64,000 nt of DNA from contig CP091724.1 of NCBI GenBank assembly GCA_022009795.1, positions 1,789,501-1,853,500 on the forward strand. Direction: 5' to 3'. This stretch comes from Anaerotruncus sp. (GTDB lineage: Bacteria; Bacillota; Clostridia; Oscillospirales; Acutalibacteraceae). Position 1 is the first letter of the stretch, and each line of letters starts with the position of its first letter. A program made the translations under genes and the position numbers. Below the pieces are notes generated by a model. It had not been told where the DNA came from, ran no database searches, and saw only the letters and a program-made list of their open reading frames with translations. Positions 19,416-30,390 of this stretch are shown here, in pieces.

Positions 19416-19565
19416 GAATTACCGTGGGTAGGTGCGTTCGCACCTGCTTGCAGATTATTAAGAATCGGCAGCGCTGAAAACAGCCCTTGATATATCGGGC
19501 TGCAATTGCCGCAGCTGCGGCAAGGCTGCATTTTCCGTTATGCGTCTTATACGGCTACAGTAAGG
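19416..19565 (+). ncRNA. Structured RNA candidate between the GH13 terminator and aspS
   Basis: After its own promoter, a non-coding stretch of about 150 bases folds well by eye. TTACCGTGG (19419-19427) can close with CTACAGTAA (19555-19563). Inside are the hairpins AGGTGCG-TT-CGCACCT (about 19430-19445), CAGCCC...GGGCTG (about 19481-19502) and the perfect palindrome TTGCCGCAG-CTGCGGCAA (19506-19523). No T-rich terminator follows, so it may be an aspS leader or a processed RNA. I looked for the T-box GGTGG element, the SRP tetraloop region and tmRNA features and saw none. Family unassigned; raiA-like or 6S-like RNAs are possibilities that I cannot test here. Confidence 0.5.
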
Positions 19566-19616
19566 CGATAGGAATTTTATAAATCAATGTGTAGTCGGAA
19601 AGGCTATGGCAGTTTT

Positions 19617-21373
19617 ATGGCATACAGAACTCATAACTGTAATGAATTAACTTTTGATAATCTCAATGAAAAAAAGTAACTCTTGCCGGCTGGGTTGACA
19701 CTATCAGAGATCACGGCGGCGTTGCTTTCATTGATTTGCGCGATGAGCACGGGGTAACTCAGGTTGTTGTGAATGATGACACTTTGATTTACCACCTTAA
19801 AAAAAGAAAGCGTTATCTCCGTTGAGGGCGTTGTTGTTAAGCGCGACCCCGAAACGGTTAATAAAAAGCTTGCAACGGGCGAGCTTGAGGTTAAGGTGGA
19901 TAAGCTCACCGTTCTCGGCGCCTGCACGGAAAATCTGCCGTTTGAGGTTTCCGAATCAAAAGAAACAAGAGAGGATGTGCGCCTCACATACCGTTTTCTT
20001 GATTTGCGCAACAAGGCTGTGCATGACAACATTATTTTCAGAAGCAATGTTATCTCTTTCCTGCGCCAAAAAATGACCTCGCTCGGCTTCACGGAAATCA
20101 CAACTCCGATTTTAACCTGCTCTTCTCCGGAGGGCGCAAGAGACTATATTATTCCCTCAAGAAAGCATGAGGGCAAGTTTATGCATTGCCTCAGGCTCCG
20201 CAGCAGTTTAAGCAGCTGCTTATGGTTTCCGGATTTGATAAGTATTTCCAAATTGCGCCGTGCTTCCGTGATGAGGATGCAAGAGCCGATCGCTCACCGG
20301 GCGAATTTTACCAGCTTGATTTTGAAATGGCTTTTGCCACTCAGGAGGATGTTTTTGCGGTTGCAGAGGATGTGCTTTATGACACATTCACAAAATTCGG
20401 CGGCGGCAAAAAGGTTTCTCCCGCTCCTTTCGTAAGAATCCCTTATGAAGAGGCAATGATAAAATACGGCACGGATAAGCCGGATCTTCGCAATCCACTT
20501 GAAATAGTTGATTTAACCGATTTCTTTGCCGATGTTGAATTTAAGGCATTTCAGGGCAGGCCCGTAAGGGGCATAAATGTTCCGGGCTGTGCAAAGCAGT
20601 CTAAGGGCTGGTTTGAAAAAATGCTTAAATTTGCCCTTGAAATCGGAATGAAGGGCCTCGGCTATATTGAAGTGCTTGAAGACGGCTCTTATAAAGGCCC
20701 CATTGATAAATTCCTGCCTCCCGAAAAGAAGGAAGAGCTTCGCAATATCTTTAATTTCAAAACAGATGATACTCTTTTCTTTATTTGCGACACACCTAAG
20801 CATGTAAACGATTTTGCTGGCCAAATCCGCACAGAGCTTGCAAACAGGCTTGATCTTATTGATAAAGACCGCTTTGAGCTTTGCTATATTACCGATTTCC
20901 CGATGTTTGAGCTTGATGACGACGGTAAATTGGCATTCACTCACAATCCGTTTTCAATGCCTCAGGGCGAAATGGATGCGCTCCTCAATCAAGATCCTCT
21001 CACCATCAAGGCATATCAGTATGATATTGTTTGCAACGGCGTTGAGCTTTCATCCGGTGCCGTAAGAAACCACAGACCCGATGTTATGGTTAAGGCGTTT
21101 GAAATGGCCGGCTACAGCGAAAGCACCGTTAAAGAAAAATTCGGCGCTCTTTACAATGCTTTTCATTACGGCGCTCCGCCGCACGCAGGTATGGCTCCCG
21201 GCGTAGACAGAATGATAATGCTTCTTAAAGATGAGGAAAATATCAGGGAAGTTATCGCATTCCCAATGAATTCAAATGCACAGGATATGCTGCTCGGTGC
21301 TCCGAACACCGTTACTGAAATGCAGCTTCGTGAAACTCATATTAAGCTTCGCCGCCCCGTGCCCGAAAAATAA
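19617..21373 (+). CDS. aspS: Aspartyl-tRNA synthetase (frameshifted)
   Basis: MAYRTHNCNELTFDNLNEK-KVTLAGWVDTIRDHGG begins the OB-fold anticodon-binding domain. The class II core has FRDEDARADRSPGEFYQLDFEMAF (motif 2), the bacterial-type GAD insertion in the middle, and GMAPGVDRMIMLL (motif 3). It ends LRRPVPEK, about 585 residues, a full bacterial-type enzyme. Shifts lie in A/T runs near 19675, 19803 and 20182; the last needs one base added, a rare deletion in this window. It charges tRNA-Asp and perhaps tRNA-Asn, since gatCAB follows. Confidence 0.96.
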
Positions 21374-21379
21374 TCAAAA

Positions 21380-21420
21380 GCAGGGGGTGCATGGTTTTCC
21401 GTGCACCCGCTTGTGCTTTT
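21380..21420 (+). terminator. Terminator after aspS
   Basis: GGGTGCATGG, loop TTTT, CCGTGCACCC (21385-21408), then GCTTGTGCTTTT. The T tract is imperfect, so read-through into gatCAB is possible. Confidence 0.6.
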
Positions 21421-21447
21421 ATATAAACTGATTTTGGAGGATAAGCA

Positions 21448-21738
21448 ATGCAAATCACACCGGATTTAATAAAATATCTGGAATCGCTTGCACGCATCAC
21501 CTTAACCGAAAAGGAAGAGGAAAAGGTGGGCGCAGAGCTTCAGGATATTCTCACCTATATTGATATGCTCAACGAGCTTGACACCGATAATGTTGAGGCT
21601 ATGAGCCATTCGTTTCCAATCACAAATGTGTTTAGGGAGGATGAGGTTAAGCCCTCACTTTCTCCCGCTGAAATCGTTGCAAATGCACCCGAAAGCAGCG
21701 ACGGCGCTTTTGTTGTGCCGAAAACCGTTAATGAATAA
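21448..21738 (+). CDS. gatC: Asp/Glu-tRNA amidotransferase subunit C
   Basis: 96 residues, intact. ITPDLIKYLESLARITLTEKEEEKVGAELQDILTYIDMLNELDTDNVEAM-S and FREDEVKPSLSPAEIVANAPES are the standard GatC pattern. GatC is the small linker wrapping GatA and GatB. GGAGG precedes the ATG; gatA starts 13 bases after the stop. Confidence 0.96.
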   Translation: MQITPDLIKYLESLARITLTEKEEEKVGAELQDILTYIDMLNELDTDNVEAMSHSFPITNVFREDEVKPSLSPAEIVANAPESSDGAFVVPKTVNE

Positions 21739-21751
21739 GGAGGGCGTTTAA

Positions 21752-23218
21752 ATGGAAATATTTGAAATGACCGCCCTTGAAACGGCGGAAAAAAATGAAA
21801 AGCGGCGAAATCTCTTGCCGCGATGCCGTTGAATCTGTTGCAAAAAGCATAAATGCAAGAGACGAAAAGTTTAATTGCTACACTCATTTTGATTTGGATT
21901 TGGCGCTTGCAAATGCCGATGCGGCACAAAAGCTTATTGATTCCGGCTCTGCCGTGTCTCCGCTTGCGGGTGTGCCCGTTGCAATTAAGGATAATATCTG
22001 CACAAAGGGCGATATAACCTCCTGCGCTTCTAAAATTCTTTATAATTTCAAGCCGCCTTATGATGCCACGGTTGTTAAAAAGCTTACCGCAGCGGGAATG
22101 ATTCCGTGCGGCAAGGTTAATATGGATGAATTTGCCATGGGCTCAACAACAGAAACATCTTATTACGGCGCTACCAAAAACCCGTGGAATGTTTCAAGAG
22201 TTCCGGGCGGTTCTTCGGGCGGTGCGGCAGCATCTGTTGCCGCCGATGAAAGCATTATCGCTCTCGGCTCCGATACGGGCGGCTCAATCCGCCAGCCTTG
22301 TTCGTTCTGCGGCGTAACCGGCCTTAAGCCAACTTACGGCGCTGTTTCCAGATACGGCCTTATCGCTTATGCATCGTCGCTTGATCAAATCGGCCCCATT
22401 GCAAAAAATGCGCTTGACGCCGCAGCAATGTTTTCCGTTATAAGCGGAAGGGATGAAAAGGACGGCACTTCCTGCAATCCTAATCCCTTCACACTTGATG
22501 ATATAAAAATGCCAAGGATCTTAAAGGCAAAAAAATAGGCATTCCCTCCGATTATTTCGGCGAGGGTATAGATCTTGATGTTGCCGCCAAGGTTAAAGAG
22601 GCGGCAGAGGTTATGAAATCCCTCGGCGCAGAGGTTGAGGAATTTTCAATGCCCATCGTTAAATATGCAATCCCAACCTATTATATAATCGCCTGCGCAG
22701 AGGCTTGCTCAAATCTCTCCAGGTTTGACGGTATTAAATACGGCTATAAATCCCCGGATGCTCATAATCTGCGCGATGTTTATTTCAAATCCCGCTCCGA
22801 GGGCTTCGGCATGGAGGTTAAAAAGCGCATAATGCTTGGCAACTTCGTGCTTTCAAGCGGATATTTTGACGCTTATTATAACAAGGCGCTCAAGGCCAAG
22901 GGGCTTATCGTTAAGGCGTTTAACGAGGCTTTTGAAAAATATGATTTTCTTCTCGGCCCCGTTGCTCCCACCACGGCGCTTGAAATCGGCAAGGGCCTCA
23001 GCGATCCTCTTGCAATGTATCTCGGCGATATTTACACCGTTATGATAAATATTGCAGGTTTGCCGTCGCTTGCTTTGCCTTGCGGATTTGACGGTGATAA
23101 TATGCCCGTCGGAATGCAGCTTATCGGTAGGCCGTTTGATGAAAAAACAATTCTTGCCGCCGGCAATGCTTATCAGGGCGAAACGGCATATCATCTTCAA
23201 AAGCCGCAATTGGATTAA
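21752..23218 (+). CDS. gatA: Asp/Glu-tRNA amidotransferase subunit A (frameshifted)
   Basis: Amidase-signature protein of about 487 residues. The Ser-cisSer-Lys triad is visible: VAIKDNI (Lys), the glycine-serine loop GGSSGGAAASVAADES, and GSDTGGSIRQPCSFCG with the nucleophile. It frees ammonia from glutamine and feeds it to GatB. The start ATG 21752 has AAGGAGGG upstream; shifts are in A7 at 21790 and A5 near 22507. Confidence 0.96.
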
Positions 23219-23230
23219 GGAGGAAATTTT

Positions 23231-24664
23231 ATGCAATATTCAACAGTCTGCGGGCTTGAGGTGCACACCGAGCTCGCCACAAAAACAAAAATTTTCTGCT
23301 CTTGCTCCACTGAATTCGGCGGCGAGCCAAACACACATGTTTGCGAAATTTGCTCCGGCATGCCGGGCACGCTTCCCGTTTTAAATAAAAAAGTGCTTGA
23401 GTTTGCGGTAAGAACAGGCCTTGCCACAAATTGCGAAATCACCATGTATAATAAGTTTGACAGAAAAAATTATTTCTATCCCGATTTGCCTAAGGCTTAT
23501 CAAATCAGCCAGCTTTATTTGCCGATTTGCAGAAACGGCTGGATAGAGATTAACGACAGTGTTAACGGCGGCAAAAAAAGGTTCGCATCCATGAAATCCA
23601 TATGGAGGAGGATGCAGGCAAGCTTGTTCATGATGAATGGTCCGATTGCACTCTCGTAAACTATAACCGCTGCGGAGTTCCGCTGCTTGAAATCGTTTCA
23701 GAGCCGGATATCGCATCTGCCGATGAAGCGGTTGAATATGTTGAAAAAGCTGCGTGCAATATTGCAGTTTTGCGGTGTTTCGGATTGCAAAATGCAAGAG
23801 GGCTCACTTCGTGCCGATGTAAATGTGTCCGTTATGGAAAAAGGCTCAAAGGAATTCGGCACTCGCACGGAAATGAAAAATATAAATTCATTTAAAGCCA
23901 TCCATAATGCCGTTGAGGCAGAAGCTCAGCGCCAAATCGAATTGATTGAGGACGGCGAAAGGGTTGTGCAGGAAACCCGCCGCTGGGATGATTCCAAGGG
24001 CGCTTCTTATTCAATGAGAAGCAAGGAAGATGCTCAGGATTATAAATATTTCCCCGATCCGGATTTGCCGCCCGTTAAGCTTTCGGATGAATATGTTGAT
24101 TCAATCAGGGAAAACCTGCCGGAGCTTCCGGATGCCAAAAAGGCGCGCTATATGAACGAACTCGGCCTTTCGGAATACGATACGGCTATGATTTGCTCCG
24201 ATATGGCATATGTTCGCCTTTTTGAGCGCACGGTTGAAATCACAAACAGCCCTAAGGACAGCGCAAACTGGATTATGGGCGAGCTTATGAAAATGCTTAA
24301 TGATTCCCAAACTCTGCCGGAGAATATGAGCTTCAGGCAGGATTCGCTCGGCGAAATCATCAATCTGCTTGCGGCAAACAAAATCAGCCGTGATTCGGCT
24401 AAAAAGGTTTTCAAGGCCGTGTTTGAGCAGGATGTTGTGCCGGCCGATTATGTTAAGGCAAACAATATGGAATCCGTTTCGGACACGGGTGCAATCAAAT
24501 CCGTGGTTGAAGAGGTTATCGCCGCAAACGAAAAGGCGGTTTCCGAATACAGAGAAGGCAAGGATAAGTCCTTTAATTTCCTTATAGGTCAATGTATGCG
24601 TGCGCTCAAGGGCAAGGCTCCGGCTGCCACGGTTACTCAGGTGCTTAAAGAAATTCTCGGTTGA
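23231..24664 (+). CDS. gatB: Asp/Glu-tRNA amidotransferase subunit B (frameshifted)
   Basis: MQYSTVCGLEVHTELATKTKIFCSC, then RKNYFYPDLPKAYQISQL, HEIHMEEDAGKL after an A7 shift near 23575, and LRADVNVSV after an A5 shift near 23745. The helical and YqeY-like tail domains follow (MGELMKMLNDSQ; FLIGQCMRALKGKAPAATVTQVLKEIL). About 477 residues, complete. With GatA and GatC it amidates Asp-tRNA-Asn and/or Glu-tRNA-Gln. Confidence 0.96.
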
Positions 24665-24724
24665 TTGCTGCGCGAATAGGCGGGCTTGATTGCCGATTGC
24701 TTAAAAATATAATACTATATAAAT

Positions 24725-24766
24725 AAAGGCTTGAATCGTTTGAAAATCCAAACGGCTCAAGCCTTT
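24725..24766. terminator. Bidirectional terminator between gatB and the ABC operon
   Basis: AAAGGCTTGA (24725-24734) and TCAAGCCTTT (24757-24766), with an inner GTTTG/CAAAC pair. Confidence 0.85.
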
Positions 24767-24836
24767 ATTGTGCGCTTATTTAAATACTGCTTTGTATGCC
24801 GCCACACCGTTGCGCTGCTCAAAATGTGGCATTATA

Positions 24837-26671
24837 TTATTGTATATAGTATTTTGCCTGTGCGTTCCAAAGCTCGGCATATTTGCCGCCCGCGTTCAGC
24901 AAATCTTTGTGTGTGCCCGTTTCGGCAAGCTTTGCATTGTTGAAAACGGCAATTTTGTCGCAAAAAGCGCAGCTTGAAAGCCTGTGAGAAATGTAAATAG
25001 CCGTTTTGCCCTGCACAAAGGTGTTGAAGCGGGTGTAGATTTCATTTTCGGCAATCGGGTCAAGCGCGGCGGTGGGTTCGTCAAGCACCACAATCGGCGC
25101 ATCTTTGTAAAGTGCCCTTGCCAGCGCAAGTTTTTTTGCGCTTCACCGCCGGAAATTTCAACGCCGTTTTTCGTCCAAATCCTTGTAAAGATATGTGCTT
25201 TCCTTTTGGGGCAGGCAATCAGCACGTTCCTTTATATCGGCGTTTTTCAAGGCAGGCATAAAATCTGCCTTCGTCAAAATCGCCGCTTGCGCAAACATTT
25301 TCTTTAAGTGTGGTTGAAAATATTTTGAAATCCTGAAAAACAACGGAATAAAGCTTTATGATGCTGTCCTTTGTGTAGTCCTTAATGTTTGCACCGTTAA
25401 TCAAAAATTTCGCCGTCCGTCACATCATAAAGGCGGCACATCAGCTTGATAAATGTTGTTTTTGCCGCTTCCGTTTCTGCCCACCACGGCTAAATGCTCG
25501 CCGTTTTTTTGATTTTGAGATTAACATTTTTGTAGAGCGTAATTTTCCGCACCCGGATATTTAAACGAAACATTTTTAAATTCAATTTCAAAACCGCCCG
25601 ACAAATCAAGCACCTTGTTGCCGTAAGTCATTTCATCCTTTTTATTTACTATCTCAAAATAATAATTAACCAAAGGCACCATTTCTGCGGTTTTGCCAAA
25701 GGTTACCGCCATTTTTCATTATGCCGCCGATTATTTGCATAAACGCACCGCAGTAAAGCACAAGCGAACCGATGCCGAATAATCCGTATAAACCCTTAAC
25801 GCCGATGAAAAGATAGATTCCAAAGCCGACAAGTGCACCCAAAACAGCAACAAAGGAGCTTTGCTTTGCCGTGTTCATTGAAGCTTTTTTTCAAAATTCT
25901 TTCACCGTCGCTAAGGAGTCTGTCCGTTGCGGTGTGCTCAATCAAATTTTGCTCCTTATAGATGCGAATTTCCTTGCCCGTATTGTAATCTGAAAACATA
26001 TTCAGAAAGTAGTAAAAAATCCTGTCAAGGCGTGAATATTCATCGCTTGCCTTAAACCATGCTTTGTTCATTCTCACGGCTACTATAAGAATAATAACCG
26101 CCATAACGGCGATTGCACCGAAAATTGTGAGCAAAAACGCCGGGCGTTCAAAGAAAGTGTCACCCGTTTTCTTAAATCCGATTTTAAACAGCGGAGTGAC
26201 AATAACGACGGATATAATCAAAGTCAACGCACCGGAAATGAAATCACGCATCATCCATGTGAGCTGCACAAAAGAGGAAAAAACTCTGTCTTGCGCCTCG
26301 GAATGCTTGTGCACCAGTTCTTTAAATTCGCTGCATTCAAGCTTTTGATATTCAATTCCGAAGAGCTTTGATGAAATTCGTTGAAGCTCCTTGTTATACA
26401 TAAGCGAACGGTAAACAAACTGCATGTCGCCGAGATAATAGTTGATAAAAAACAACATGGCATTTATGCCCACAGCTAAGCCTATATACAGCGCAAGGCT
26501 TTTCATATCTGCACCGCCCGCAAGCGAATCTATGATTTTTGATGTAAACCAAATATTTACAAACGGCATAACAGCCGTAACAATCGCAACGGTAACGGCG
26601 GTGGGAATAAGGCGCTTTTCAAGGCGGTGCATTTCGCGAAACGCCGCAAAAACCGTTTTTATATTTTTCAT
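24837..26671 (-). CDS. ABC exporter half-transporter, second gene (frameshifted)
   Basis: Start 26671. An N-terminal six-helix membrane domain (LIPTAVTVAIVTAVMPFVNIWFTSKII; FINYYLGDMQFVYRS) is followed by an ATP-binding domain: GRNGSGKTTF (Walker A), GGEAQKLALARAL-YKDAPIVVLDEPTAALDP (signature and Walker B) and ISHRLSS (H-loop). About 610 residues across roughly eight A/T-run shifts, the most damaged gene here. Its ATG overlaps the stop of the other half-transporter by four bases, so they should form a heterodimeric exporter. Cargo unknown. Confidence 0.85.
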
Positions 26672-28449
26672 ACAGCCTCGCCTCCGTTCTCTTTATAATA
26701 GTAGCTTTGAATTTGGTACATTCTGTAGTACAAGCCTTTGAGCGCCATAAGCTCCTCGTGGGTGCCGCTTTCGGCGATTTTGCCGTCCTTGATAAATAAA
26801 ATTCTGTCACAAAAGCGAGTGGACGAAAGGCGGTGAGAAATAAAAAACGATATTTTGTTGCTTGTGATCTCATTATATTTAAGGTACAGCTCGTTCTCTG
26901 CTATAGGGTCAAGCGCCGCCGTAGGCTCGTCCAAAATCAAAACGGGCGCATTTTTGTAAATAGCCTTTGCAAGCAAAAGCTTTTGCTTTTCGCCGCCGGA
27001 AAAATCAACCGCATCCTTATATACATCCTTTATCATATATGATTTTTCTTTATTCGGCAGTCCGTTTATTTTGTTTGAGATGCCTGCCTTTTCAAATGCG
27101 GCAAAAAGTTTTTCTTTATCATAATTTGATGTTGCGCAAATATTTTCGGCAATAGTCATAGGCATAAAGTAATAATCCTGAAAAACTGCCGAAAAAAGAT
27201 TAAAATAACTGTTGCCTGAAAAATCACGGTTGCTTTTTCCGTTAATCAAAATTTCGCCGGATGTGGGATAATAGAGGCCACAAAGGAGTTTAACAGCGGT
27301 GGTTTTGCCTGCTCCGTTTTCGCCTACTATGGCTATATTTTCGCCTTTGTTCACCTTAAAAAGTCATATTGTTAATTGTGCTTTTTTTCTGCCGACTGAT
27401 ATGTAAATGAAACATTTTTGAAACTCAATAGACTCAATACCTTTAAAAATCAATATCGGGTTTATTATCATTTTCGTCCGTGCTCTCCACAAATTCACGA
27501 AAAGCGGCGCAGTCGTTGCAGCAGCGCTCAAGGTTTGAATACTGATACACAGCGTTCATTATCCAATTGGAAAAGCCGGTTATTATACCAAAATAAAAAA
27601 TAAAATCGGAAACGGAAAGCCTGCTGCTGCACACAAGATATGTAAGATAAACATATGCAACAAGTTCACGCAAGAGATTAAGGAGTGCCCTTGTGCCGCC
27701 CACCTTGATGTTTTGGCGTGCGAATTTTTGATTAACCGCCTCTAATTCATATATTATTTTTGCAACAGCAAGCATAAAATAATCGGTAAAGCCGTAGAGC
27801 CTAATATCCTTTGCGGCTGAAAAATCACGGCAAAGGTTATAGTAATAATCAAAGCGAACAAATATTTTGCTTCGTTCGTTTTTTGTTTTCTTTTCCTTTT
27901 TATTTAAGAATTTTAAAAGAAAAAACTCGCAAACACAGGTGGCAAGAATAATCAAAAATCATTATCATATTGATTTTTGTAAATCAGTGCAAGCGATGTA
28001 ATAATGCCCACTATGCAAACGCAAAACTGATTGCAAGAATCAAGAAAATCCGAAGAACCGGAATAATAGCTGCGATAAAATTCCATGGCCCTTTTATTTT
28101 TTTCTCTGCCGTGTGGGCTTTCAATATTTTTGTAATCTGTATAGAGATTTTTCCGAAATGCAAGCACGGCATAACGCATGCGGATAATGCGTGCACTGCC
28201 GTTTAAAAGCTCCTGCATAAACGGCGCAAACCATGTGGTCAGCACAAGCAGCACGCTGAGCAGCCCCACAACAAGTGTGAGTCTGCCAACGGTTACACCC
28301 TCGGTTATGCAATCAATCATCGCTTTGGGTATGTATGCTGTTACAATCGGCTGAAAAACAAGTGCCGGCACACGAATAAAGAAATATATCAGGCTTTTTT
28401 TATCCCATGCAATCCAGTTTTTCAGCATGTATTTTATGTTTGCTTTCAT
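26668..28449 (-). CDS. ABC exporter half-transporter, first gene (frameshifted)
   Basis: Start 28449, MKANIKYMLKNWIAWDKKSLIYFF. Membrane domain to about residue 330, then VGENGAGKTTAVKLLCGLYYPTSGEI (Walker A), DFSGGEKQKLLLAKAI (signature), ILDEPTAALDPIAENELYLKY (Walker B) and FFISHRLSSTRFCDRI. Shifts near 27958 and 27360-27440. Both subunits keep the catalytic Glu after Walker B. Transcribed from a strong promoter at 28531-28559, with an inverted repeat just upstream and a small XRE regulator facing away. Confidence 0.87.
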
Positions 28450-28530
28450 ATTTTTCTCCTTCTTAAAATCTGCTTTAAACAGTTTATATGGCGCCGCGGA
28501 TGATTTTTAAGTATGATACCCTATGTTTGC

Positions 28531-28559
28531 ATTATATAACGCAATAATCTATATGTCAA
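28531..28559 (-). promoter_or_regulatory. Promoter of the ABC exporter operon
   Basis: On the minus strand TTGACA (28559-28554), 17-bp spacer, TATAAT (28536-28531): consensus at both boxes. Confidence 0.85.
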
Positions 28560-28574
28560 GAATGCCAATGCTTT

Positions 28575-28600
28575 ATTATCTAACTATAACATTAGATAAT
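28575..28600. promoter_or_regulatory. Palindromic operator between the ABC operon and the XRE gene
   Basis: ATTATCTAA (28575-28583) and TTAGATAAT (28592-28600), perfect 9-bp arms with 8 bp between. It lies 15 bp behind the -35 box of the exporter promoter and 15 bp before the XRE start codon, so it could control both. Confidence 0.65.
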
Positions 28601-28614
28601 GCAGGGGTGATATA

Positions 28615-28820
28615 GTGATTAGGCTTAATGCACTTGAATTGCTTAAAAAGCAGGGCAAAACAAAATATTGGCTTTATAAGCAGCTTGATATGAGCTATCA
28701 AAAATTTTAATAAAATGATAAATAATGAAACCAAATCAATTAAGTATGAAAAATATAGAGGCAATGTGCCAGCTGCTTTGTTGCACGCCGAATGATTTGC
28801 TTAAAATCACCGATGATTGA
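28615..28820 (+). CDS. XRE-family helix-turn-helix regulator (frameshifted)
   Basis: GTG 28615 after AGGGGTG. Removing one base from each of two A5 runs gives about 67 residues: MIRLNALELLKKQGKTKYWLYKQLDMSYQNFNKMINNE, then YENIEAMCQLLCCTPNDLLKITDD. This is the compact Cro/CI-type domain (HTH_26-like) with no effector domain. It is divergent from the ABC exporter with a palindrome between them, so autoregulation and control of the exporter are likely. Confidence 0.8.
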
Positions 28821-28882
28821 TAAAAAAATCAGGTAAAAAGCATTTCTTTAATCAAGCAAAAAAATAAAATATGCTATTAAAT

Positions 28883-28909
28883 CCGCAGTCGATCGGCTGC
28901 GGTTTTTTT
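28883..28909 (+). terminator. Terminator after the XRE gene
   Basis: CCGCAG (28883-28888), loop TCGATCGG, CTGCGG (28897-28902), then T7. Confidence 0.85.
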
Positions 28910-28956
28910 ATATTTAAAAATGCTTTGGGGCAAAAATATTTTAGAGGTGTTTTTTT

Positions 28957-29963
28957 GTGAAAATAAAAGGGAAAAAAACGGCTTTTTTTCGATAATCCGC
29001 CGGTTATAATCGGTTCTGCGGGCGTGTGCGGCAAAAAAGAGGGCGAGGGTCCGCTTGCGGGCGATTTTGACGCCGTGTTTGAAGATACAACCATGGGAAT
29101 GGATTCGTTTGAGCTTGCCGAATCCGCAATGCTGCATGATGCCGCATCAAGAGCGCTTGCAAATTCGGGCACGGCGGCAAGTGATGTTAATTTTTATTCT
29201 TTGCGGCGATCTGCTCAATCAGTGCATAGGCAGCTCGTTCGCCGTTAAGGATTTGCAAATTCCCTGTGTCGGATTGTATGGCGCTTGCTCCACCATGGCG
29301 CTGTCGCTTGCCGCAGGCTCAATGCTTGCAGATGGCGGCGCATCGTGTGTGCTTGCTGGCACATCAAGCCATTTTTGCTCCAGCGAGCGGCAGTTTCGCT
29401 ATCCGCTCGAATACGGCGGTCAGCGTCCGCCCACTGCGCAGTGGACCGTTACGGGCGCGGGCTGTGCCGTGATAAAAAGCGAGGGAAGCGGCGTAAAAAT
29501 TCCGGCGGCTTCAATCGGCACGATTTGCGATCTCGGCATAACGGATGCCAATAATATGGGTGCGGCAATGGCGCCGGCGGCAGAAAAAACGATTTTTGAT
29601 TTTTTGCGCGATTCGGGCACTTCGCCATCGGATTATGATTTGATTTTAACGGGCGATTTGGGCTTTACCGGCTCGAAGCTGCTTTATGAGCTGTTTGAAA
29701 AAGAGCACGGCATTGATTTGCGCCCGTTTCATAATGATTGCGGCCTTATGATTTATGATTTGAAAGGGCAGGATGTAAACAGCGGCGGATCCGGCTGCGG
29801 CTGCTCTGCCTCGGTGCTTTGCTCGCACGTTATGAAGGAAATGCGCCGCGGTGCGCTTAAAAGGGTGCTTTTTGTTGCCACGGGTGCGCTTATGTCTGCC
29901 ACCTCAAGCAAGCAGGGTATGCCTATTCCCTCGATTGCGCACGCCGTGGTTTTGGAGGTGTGA
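28957..29963 (+). CDS. spoVAD: Stage V sporulation protein AD (frameshifted)
   Basis: GTG 28957 after AGAGGTG. The thiolase-like protein reads FDNPPVIIGSAGVCGKKEGEGPLAGDFD, then LFCGDLLNQCIGSSF, GLYGACSTMALSLA, RQFRYPLEYGGQRPPTAQWTVTGAG, and SGCGCSASVL. Shifts in T7 at 28983 and T5 near 29192. About 335 residues, normal. SpoVAD is part of the SpoVA channel that loads dipicolinic acid into the forespore. The partner genes spoVAC and spoVAE usually flank it; neither is seen here, and an IS200-type element lies downstream. Confidence 0.93.
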
Positions 29964-29966
29964 TTT

Positions 29967-30125
29967 ATGGATTTGAAAAATGATATCAAGGTTATCGGCA
30001 GCTTTCAAAAAGCCGTGAATGCGCTTTATGCCGCAATCGCCGTTATCAGAATAGCGGCAGTTGCTTTTTTGATTTTGCAAACCGTGGTGCTCATTTGCTC
30101 AAACCGCCCCGCCGGAAAAATGTAA
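29967..30125 (+). CDS. Small single-pass membrane protein behind spoVAD
   Basis: 52 residues, starting three bases after the spoVAD stop, with TTGGAGGTG as ribosome site. A charged N-terminus (MDLKNDIKVIGSFQKAVNALY) leads to one helix (AAIAVIRIAAVAFLILQTVVLIC). The tight spacing implies co-expression in the forespore. It is too short to be SpoVAE. No family recognised. Confidence 0.65.
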   Translation: MDLKNDIKVIGSFQKAVNALYAAIAVIRIAAVAFLILQTVVLICSNRPAGKM

Positions 30126-30282
30126 TGCTGCTAAGCAGCGCTGAAATCAAAACAATTTTAAAAATACCGCTCCCGCACACAGCAATTGCAAAAAAGGCTG
30201 CAAATAAATAGCTGCTTTGCAAAGGCGGAAAAATTTATATTCCTTTTAGTCAAGACCTCCGGCTAAGCCGGAGGCTTTGAGT

Positions 30283-30327
30283 AAGCCCCTAGAAGGGCTT
30301 TTTTTACGGACACAACCCCTAAAGGGG
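30283..30327. repeat. Short C-rich hairpins in the IS right end
   Basis: AAGCCC...GGGCTT (30283-30300, then T6) and CCCC-TAAA-GGGG (30316-30327). The same TAAA-loop hairpin recurs at 30367-30378 and, as ACCCG-TAAA-CGGGT, at 30406-30419 inside the end of tnpA. Confidence 0.7.
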
Positions 30328-30390
30328 CACTGAAAAGTTTGTCGACCGCATTGTTTTTTCAGGCTTCCCCTAAAGGGGTTATTTTTTTGC

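Noticed and set aside
19416..19565. T-box leader for aspS
   Set aside because: No GGTGG-type antiterminator sequence and no terminator with T run before the gene.
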